From JAKAFX01 sp049965715 (lineage in GTDB: Archaea > Thermoplasmatota > Thermoplasmata > Thermoplasmatales > Thermoplasmataceae): a stretch of DNA of 64,000 nt. Location of the stretch: contig JBMFWA010000009.1 of NCBI GenBank assembly GCA_049965715.1, positions 1 through 64,000 of the forward strand, given 5' to 3'. Made by a program: the position numbers and the translations under genes. Position 1 is the first letter of the stretch; each line of letters starts with the position of its first letter. Shown here in pieces: positions 58,815 through 64,000 of the stretch. The notes under the pieces were generated by a model. The model searched no databases, was not told the origin of the DNA, and saw nothing but the letters and a program-made list of their open reading frames with translations.

Positions 58815-60692
58815 ATGTCTAAGATAATAGGAATAGATTTGGGAACAAGCAATTCGGCGGCAGCAGTAGTGATTTCAGGTAAGCCTACAGTGATTCCAAG
58901 TTCTGAAGGCGTTTCGCTGGGGGGCAAGGCCTTTCCAAGTTACGTGGCTTTTACGAAGGACGGACAGCTACTTGTGGGAGAACCCGCAAAGAGACAGGCG
59001 CTTCTAAATCCTGAAGGGACAGTTTATGCTGCCAAGAGAAAGATGGGTACAGATTACAAATTCAAGGTTTTCGGCAAGGAATACACACCACAGCAGATTT
59101 CAGGGTTTATACTGCAGAAAATCAAAAAGGATGCAGAACAGTTTCTTGGAGAACCTGTGACTGCGGCTGTTATAACAGTACCGGCGTATTTCAACGACAA
59201 CCAGAGGCAGGCTACAAAGGATGCTGGCCAGATAGCAGGTCTGGAGGTAAAGAGGATAATCAATGAGCCTACGGCAGCCTCGCTCGCCTATGGAATAGAC
59301 AAACAGAATGAATCACAGAAGATACTGGTGTTTGACCTGGGCGGAGGAACCCTTGATGTCACCATTATGGAATTTGGTGACGGTTTATTTGAGGTTGTTT
59401 CAACGGCAGGAGACACCCAGCTTGGTGGAACAGATATGGACGAGGCTCTGGTTAATTATATCAACCAGAAGTTCAAGGAGAAAGAGGGAGTCGATATCAA
59501 GAGTGACAGGCAGGCCTACATCAGGCTCAGGGATGCTGCGGAAAAGGCCAAGATCGAGCTTTCATCCACACTCACGACCGAAATAAATCTTCCTTTTATT
59601 ACGTCCGTCAATGGACAGCCGAGGCACGTGCAGATGAACATAACCAGATCAGAGTTTGAGAACCTGATAAAGCCCATTGTGGACAGGGCAAGGGCACCCT
59701 TGGAGAATGCGCTCAGCTCCGGTAAGCTGAAGAAAGAAGACCTTTCAAAGATCATACTGGTTGGGGGACCGACCAGAATACCATACGTCAGGAAATTCGT
59801 TGAGGATTATTTTGGCAGAAAGGTTGAAGGCGGAGTCGACCCGATGGAATGCGTCGCAATCGGCGCAGCACTCCAGGGAGCAGTTATTTCAGGGGATATA
59901 AAGGACATCGTGCTGCTTGACGTCACGCCCCTGACACTGGGCATTGAAACCCTCGGGGGAGTGGTAACACCTCTAATACCTGCAAATACAACGATTCCAG
60001 TGAAGAAGTCACAGATTTTCACAACAGCGGCCGATATGCAGACTGCAGTTACTGTTCATATAGTGCAGGGTGAGAGACCGCTTGCAAAGGATAACGTGTC
60101 ACTGGGCATGTTCAATCTGGTTGGAATACCCCCGGCACCCAGGGGAATACCGCAGATCGAAGTGACTTTTGATATAGATGTCAACGGAATTCTGAATGTG
60201 TCTGCTGTTGATAAGGGATCAGGCAAGAAACAGAGTATTTCAATCAGCGCCTCCAACAAGCTGTCCAAGGATGAGATTGAACGGATGAAAAAGGAGGCAG
60301 AACAGTTCTCCGAGGAGGACAAGAAGCAGAAGGAGCAGGTTGAGGTTATCAATAGCGCCGAATCCCTCGTATATACAGTTGAAAAGACACTGAATGATGC
60401 TGGGGATAAGGTGGATCAGAAGACAAAGGATGACATCAAAGCCACAATAACTGATTTGAAAGCTGCCATCGAAGCAAAGGACGTCGAGAAGATAAAAGCT
60501 GAAATGGAGAAAGCCAGCAAAAAGATTCAGGAAGTAGGGGCGAAGATGTATGAAACCCAGAATGCTGAAACTGTTGAGACAGGCAGCGGAGCCCAGGAAG
60601 AAGCATCCCAGACGCAGGAGGGAAACCCAGGCGAATCGCAATCGGATTCAAAGCGGGATGAAAATGTAGTCGACGCAGACGAAACTAAATGA
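58815..60692 (+). CDS. dnaK: Chaperone DnaK (Hsp70)
   Basis: A 625-residue ATP-dependent chaperone. IGIDLGTSNSA (phosphate 1), VFDLGGGTLDVTI (phosphate 2) and the adenosine motif ILVGGPTRIPYVR are intact, as is the substrate-binding domain, which begins DVTPLTLGIETLGG. The C-terminal tail is Gln/Glu/Ser-rich and acidic. It has a normal length for bacterial-type DnaK. GTGATAAAAA before the start gives a ribosome binding site. It overlaps dnaJ by four bases. Confidence 0.97.
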   Translation: MSKIIGIDLGTSNSAAAVVISGKPTVIPSSEGVSLGGKAFPSYVAFTKDGQLLVGEPAKRQALLNPEGTVYAAKRKMGTDYKFKVFGKEYTPQQISGFILQKIKKDAEQFLGEPVTAAVITVPAYFNDNQRQATKDAGQIAGLEVKRIINEPTAASLAYGIDKQNESQKILVFDLGGGTLDVTIMEFGDGLFEVVSTAGDTQLGGTDMDEALVNYINQKFKEKEGVDIKSDRQAYIRLRDAAEKAKIELSSTLTTEINLPFITSVNGQPRHVQMNITRSEFENLIKPIVDRARAPLENALSSGKLKKEDLSKIILVGGPTRIPYVRKFVEDYFGRKVEGGVDPMECVAIGAALQGAVISGDIKDIVLLDVTPLTLGIETLGGVVTPLIPANTTIPVKKSQIFTTAADMQTAVTVHIVQGERPLAKDNVSLGMFNLVGIPPAPRGIPQIEVTFDIDVNGILNVSAVDKGSGKKQSISISASNKLSKDEIERMKKEAEQFSEEDKKQKEQVEVINSAESLVYTVEKTLNDAGDKVDQKTKDDIKATITDLKAAIEAKDVEKIKAEMEKASKKIQEVGAKMYETQNAETVETGSGAQEEASQTQEGNPGESQSDSKRDENVVDADETK

Positions 60693-61807
60693 ATACTATG
60701 GCGAAGGACTACTATAAGACTCTGGGAGTTACGAAAGACTCATCACCCGAAGACATAAAAAAGGCCTACAGACAGCTTGCCAAGAAGTATCATCCCGATG
60801 CCAATCCAACAAACAAAAAAGAGGCAGAGGAAAAATTCAAAGAGATAAGTGAGGCCTATGAAGTACTGTCGGATCCAGACAAGAAGGCTGTGTATGATCG
60901 CACGGGCAGCGTAGAATTCAGTTCAGGTGGCTCAAACTTCAGTTGGCAGGATTTTACCCACTACTCAGATTTCGAGGATCTTTTCAGCAAAATATTCGGG
61001 AATAGCGGGTTTGGTGGAAATGCAGGTGAGTCTTTCTTCAGTGGGTTCAGAAATGAGGGGCCGGATCTGGATCTCGCGATCAGGGTGAGAGTTTCGCTTG
61101 AAGACGTTTATTATGGCACCAAAAAAACGGTGAAGTACAGGCACAATGTGACATGTGAGGAATGTAACGGGACGGGTGCAAAGGGGGGAGAAACGATAAC
61201 ATGTCCAACCTGCCACGGAACCGGACAGGAAAGGATTGTTCAGGGGCAGGGTTTTTTCAGGATGGTTTCAGTTACGACATGCAGGGACTGTGGCGGGAAG
61301 GGAACCAAACCAAAGGAGGTATGCCCAGTATGCAAAGGTACAGGAACAGTTCCCAAAACGGAAGTTATTGAACTTAACATACCCAGGGGTGCCCCGAATA
61401 ACCTGAAGATCAGATATAAGGGAAAGGGGCAGTCCCACAATGGCAGGAGCGGCGACATGTTCATAGTGCTTACTGTTGACGAGGAGCCCGGGTACAGAAG
61501 ATCGGGGGACGACATATACCTGAGATGGGAAATATCATTTCCAGAGGCAGCGCTTGGAACTGAAGTCGACGTGACTATTTTCAGGAATACCTTTAAGATG
61601 AAAGTGCCCGCCGGAACCCAGCCGGAAGATGTCATAAAGATAAAGGGTGCAGGGTTTTACAGGATGAACACCACAAGCAGGGGCGACGCTTATGTGACTG
61701 TCCAGGTTTCTGTGCCGAAGAAGCTGACTTCTAGACAAAAGGAGTTGCTTGAGGAGTTCATGGATCTCGGGGAGAAAAAACACTCCTGGATACACCGAAA
61801 TACATAG
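60689..61807 (+). CDS. dnaJ: Chaperone DnaJ (Hsp40)
   Basis: A 372-residue type I J protein. The J domain (5-70) has HPD at 35-37, a short Gly/Phe-rich stretch follows (about 75-125), then four CxxCxGxG zinc repeats (CEECNGTG, CPTCHGTG, CRDCGGKG, CPVCKGTG), then the C-terminal substrate domains. The first ATG (60689) overlaps the dnaK stop. ATG 60698 would give the more usual MAKDYY opening. It completes the operon. Confidence 0.96.
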   Translation: MNTMAKDYYKTLGVTKDSSPEDIKKAYRQLAKKYHPDANPTNKKEAEEKFKEISEAYEVLSDPDKKAVYDRTGSVEFSSGGSNFSWQDFTHYSDFEDLFSKIFGNSGFGGNAGESFFSGFRNEGPDLDLAIRVRVSLEDVYYGTKKTVKYRHNVTCEECNGTGAKGGETITCPTCHGTGQERIVQGQGFFRMVSVTTCRDCGGKGTKPKEVCPVCKGTGTVPKTEVIELNIPRGAPNNLKIRYKGKGQSHNGRSGDMFIVLTVDEEPGYRRSGDDIYLRWEISFPEAALGTEVDVTIFRNTFKMKVPAGTQPEDVIKIKGAGFYRMNTTSRGDAYVTVQVSVPKKLTSRQKELLEEFMDLGEKKHSWIHRNT

Positions 61808-61882
61808 TCGAATCCTGAATATTCTCCGGTTTAAAATATGTGATCATGAATTCACCGCTCATATAATAGTGGATAAAAGCGT

Positions 61883-62671
61883 GTGAAACGTTTATTATTT
61901 CTCAAAGTGCATTCCATTCTTTACTATAAAGGTATCAGTAAATACAATATTAGAGCTGTACAGGTTTGTATCTCGGGAGCGTCACCTCTTCCAGTAGACC
62001 TGCAGAACAAATTTGAAAAGGAAACAGGCGCATTAATCGTGGAGGGTTACGGTTTGAGTGAATCTTCGCAGGTGGCCAACGTGAACCCTCTGGATGCAAA
62101 TAAGAGAAGGATAGGATCTGTTGGTCCACCGCTGCCCAATACATACGAAAGGATCGTTGATATAGAAACGGGCCGGAATGAAATGAAGACCGGAGAGGTG
62201 GGAGAATTGGTGATAAAGGGTCCACAGGTTATGCTGGGTTACTGGAATAATATGGCTGAAACTGAAAGAGCACTGCGTGATGGCTGGCTTTATACCGGAG
62301 ACCTTGCAAAAATGGATGAGGAAGGATTTGTGTATATTGTTGACAGGAAAAAGGACATGATAATAGCGAGCGGTTATAATGTCTATCCCCGAGAAGTAGA
62401 AGAGGTACTGTACAGACATCCGAAGGTGAGTGAGGCAGCAGTTGTGGGTATTGAAGACCCTCACAGAGGAGAGAATGTCAGGGCATACATTGTCCTCAAG
62501 AAGGGGGAGCATGCAACCGATGAAGAAATAAAGGAGTTTTGTGAAAAATATCTGGCAGTGTATAAAGTACCAAAGGTTGTGGAATTCAGGGATTCACTTC
62601 CCATGTCCTTAGTTGGCAAGATCCTTAAAAGGGAGTTAAAGAATGAAGATCATTCCTTCGAAACACAGTAG
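61883..62671 (+). pseudogene. Truncated acyl-CoA synthetase (C-terminal half only)
   Basis: A 262-residue product corresponding to the second half of a long-chain acyl-CoA synthetase (AMP-binding family). It has EGYGLSESSQV (motif A5), YTGDLAKMDEEG (A7), RKKDMIIASGYNVYP (A8) and the C-terminal catalytic Lys in GKILKREL (A10). The first 270-300 residues, including the phosphate-binding YTSGTTG motif, are missing. The sequence becomes family-like only from residue 21 (NIRAVQVCISGASPLP). A GTG start with CATATAATAG about 20 bases before suggests expression, but activity is unlikely. Confidence 0.8.
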
Positions 62672-63167
62672 ATATGTTAAATTGCCCGTCAAAACTGTCT
62701 TTCTAGTCCTTGTTGTTGCCTTAATCGCCATGACAGGTATTAATGAAGTGAAAATTTACACCTCGGTGAATAACTCAAGCTACTCGACAAATGGTTCTGG
62801 AGATTTCACCCTCCACAGTCCTGCAATGAACGTGACCAACCTTACAGTTGATTCAGAAGCCAATGGCACGTACTATATTGTGACGTCAGCAGCGAATATC
62901 ACAAATCTGACTCTTCTTTCAAATGTTCATGGTTCTGTTGCAAATATCAGTACACCGGTGGCTTCTGGTAATGGAATAGTGATTTGGGCTACCGGGTATA
63001 AAGCGACCATATACGAGGCAGGCATACCAGTTACCCTGGACAACGAGTCGCTTGGTGCTGCTGGAATAACCACCCCTTATACTGGAAGTGTCACCGCGGT
63101 CACAATATGGGGAATTTATATGAGTTCAAATAATTTCACAATGAGATCCACCAGCATTGAGATTTAG
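62643..63167 (+). CDS. Small secreted or anchored protein, unknown
   Basis: A 174-residue protein with a basic N-terminus, one hydrophobic helix (about 15-33) and a Ser/Thr/Asn-rich ectodomain of about 140 residues with numerous N-glycosylation sites and repeated NLT and NIT triplets. It resembles cell-surface proteins of acidophilic archaea in composition, but has no named domain. Its ATG lies 29 bases inside the end of the acyl-CoA synthetase fragment, so it may depend on that transcript. Confidence 0.55.
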   Translation: MKIIPSKHSRYVKLPVKTVFLVLVVALIAMTGINEVKIYTSVNNSSYSTNGSGDFTLHSPAMNVTNLTVDSEANGTYYIVTSAANITNLTLLSNVHGSVANISTPVASGNGIVIWATGYKATIYEAGIPVTLDNESLGAAGITTPYTGSVTAVTIWGIYMSSNNFTMRSTSIEI

Positions 63168-63319
63168 GCTTTTACCGTCTATTTTAGTTTCTTCAGTCGG
63201 AAATGGATAAGTTGTGGGGTTGGATAATATATGATGTTAAACGAATTCCAATCCGGTATGATGAAACTGCATCAGCGTTGCTCCAACAGTGTAAACTTGA
63301 AATCGTCGGGATATGCAAA

Positions 63320-63330
63320 CATTTATTTCC
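63320..63330 (+). promoter_or_regulatory. TATA-like box for the UspA-type gene
   Basis: CATTTATTTCC is centred about 24 bases upstream of ATG 63349, and lies inside the frame that starts at 63313, favouring the later start. Confidence 0.4.
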
Positions 63331-63348
63331 AAAAAGTTTCATGTAACT

Positions 63349-63801
63349 ATGAAAGACATGAAAGCAGTCGTTTGTTTTGATGGCTCTGACCCAAGCAAGT
63401 CAGCGCTCGAGTTTGCACTTAATTTCAGGAACACCATAGATCATTATTATATTTTATACGTAAAACCGGCTATAATGGCAGCCAGCACTTCGTTCGAATC
63501 ATATACACCTGCGTCCGCTTTCGAGAACCAGGAGGAGGTTGCTGCAGCTCTTGCCGGAATCGCTGATAAGACAATTGGGGATCACAAGGATATCTGTGAG
63601 TTTGTATCTGTGGACTCCGGAGGGCAGCAGGTCTCTTCCACAATAGTGAAGTTTGCAGAGGAGAAGGGTGTTGATATGATATTTACAGGAACAAGAAAGC
63701 TAGGCGGCCTGAGCAAGGTGATACTCGGGTCGGTGAGCAGCGAAATAGTAAAGCAATCGAAAATACCCGTTCTTGTTTGTCCCGGGAAAAAGACGGACTG
63801 A
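63349..63801 (+). CDS. Universal stress protein, UspA family
   Basis: A 150-residue Rossmann-like protein. AVVCFDGSDPSKSALEFAL opens the fold, and GTRKLGGLSKVILGSVS is the ATP-binding G-x2-G-x9-G[ST] segment, so it is probably an ATP-binding member. ATG 63349 is preferred because the promoter lies inside the longer frame from 63313. It is soluble, with no fusion domain, and a single gene. Confidence 0.87.
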   Translation: MKDMKAVVCFDGSDPSKSALEFALNFRNTIDHYYILYVKPAIMAASTSFESYTPASAFENQEEVAAALAGIADKTIGDHKDICEFVSVDSGGQQVSSTIVKFAEEKGVDMIFTGTRKLGGLSKVILGSVSSEIVKQSKIPVLVCPGKKTD

Positions 63802-63868
63802 AATTAATCCATTCAGCAGCCTCAATCCGCCTTACGCTCAATTTGTTCTGTTAACAGGAACGGGAAAA

Positions 63869-64000
63869 TTATTTCCCGGAAAACGACGGTTTCCTTTTTT
63901 CCAGAAAAGCTTTTACACCTTCCCTGCTGTCTTCTGTCTCGAATACCTTCCCGAAATAATCCTCTTCCAGCTTCATATATTCTGGATCATAACTCCGGAT
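63869..64000 (-). CDS. Enoyl-CoA hydratase/isomerase, C-terminal end (partial)
   Basis: On the minus strand a frame open from the right edge encodes 43 residues and stops at TAA (63869-63871). VFETEDSREGVKAFLEKRKPSF is the highly conserved end of the crotonase family (F-x-TED-x2-EG-x2-AFxEKRxPxF). The rest, including the oxyanion-hole motifs, lies outside the window. Its presence close to an acyl-CoA synthetase fragment and a thioesterase suggests fatty acid use. Confidence 0.85.
   Translation of the reverse strand: MRSYDPEYMKLEEDYFGKVFETEDSREGVKAFLEKRKPSFSGK

Noticed and set aside
1..64000. CRISPR array, rRNA operon, prophage or integrated plasmid
   Set aside because: No regularly spaced repeats, no rRNA-like sequence, and no integrase, replication or capsid gene were seen; most of the window is housekeeping genes with similar codon style.

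Overview
This window is a compact archaeal chromosome segment whose gene content points to an acidophilic, aerobic member of the Thermoplasmatales or a close relative. Archaeal markers are EF-1A, EF-2 and S10 in one operon, PCNA, the two-step ether-lipid pair (GGGP synthase and a UbiA-type DGGGP synthase), archaeal Trm1, MptD, UPF0147, DUF2175, an archaeal-type AsnRS and a tRNA-Tyr with an intron after position 37. Bacterial-looking additions typical of that lineage are a grpE-dnaK-dnaJ operon, a heme-copper oxidase cluster with heme O synthase, and HemE plus HemH. Many first genes of transcription units have an AT-rich TATA-like box 24-31 bases before the start codon and no Shine-Dalgarno sequence, which implies leaderless mRNAs. 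Internal genes are coupled by 1-8 base overlaps. I could not identify the species.

Layout. 1-9 kb: tRNA-Cys, a DUF309 protein, asnS, a hemE-hemH operon ending in a translation-factor-like protein without a G domain, scpB-purD, a membrane-protein/winged-helix pair and a secreted protein. 9-19 kb: thiI, a TIGR00725 protein, rhodanese, trmI, a lone radical SAM enzyme, tRNA-Tyr, small regulators, rpiA, an ABC exporter and a thioesterase. 19.1-22.6 kb: a four-gene operon with the parts of a stripped-down VirB/Ced-like DNA-transfer machine (pilin-like 2-TM protein, VirB6/CedA-like channel, VirB3/PrgI-like protein, VirB4/CedB-like ATPase). This is the most unusual region. The last two genes are in the same frame and separated by one stop codon. 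23-29 kb: mptD, a THEP1-like NTPase, trm1, ether-lipid genes and purS-purL. 29-39 kb: small zinc and Gly/Arg-rich proteins, a second ABC exporter, a zinc-ribbon membrane protein, mdh, queC-queD, tRNA-Arg, a secreted beta-propeller-like protein, pcn and mscS. 39-47 kb: an Sm-like protein, an orphan DppC-type permease, EF-1A-S10-EF-2, a LigB-like protein, an alpha/beta hydrolase with altered catalytic residues and PGI/PMI. 47-56 kb: an RqcH/NEMF homolog, then a seven-gene respiratory operon on the minus strand. 56-64 kb: a site-2 protease, the Hsp70 operon, a truncated acyl-CoA synthetase, a small secreted protein, a UspA-type protein and the end of an enoyl-CoA hydratase.

How the genes fit together: HemE/HemH and CtaB can supply heme to the oxidase. 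The cupredoxin protein probably donates electrons to the oxidase or substitutes for a cytochrome. QueD/QueC feed archaeosine, and ThiI, TrmI and Trm1 are further tRNA modifiers. RqcH/NEMF, Hsp70 and the intramembrane protease cover protein quality control. No CRISPR array, complete insertion sequence or rRNA gene was seen. All family assignments come from reading sequence motifs, not from database searches.
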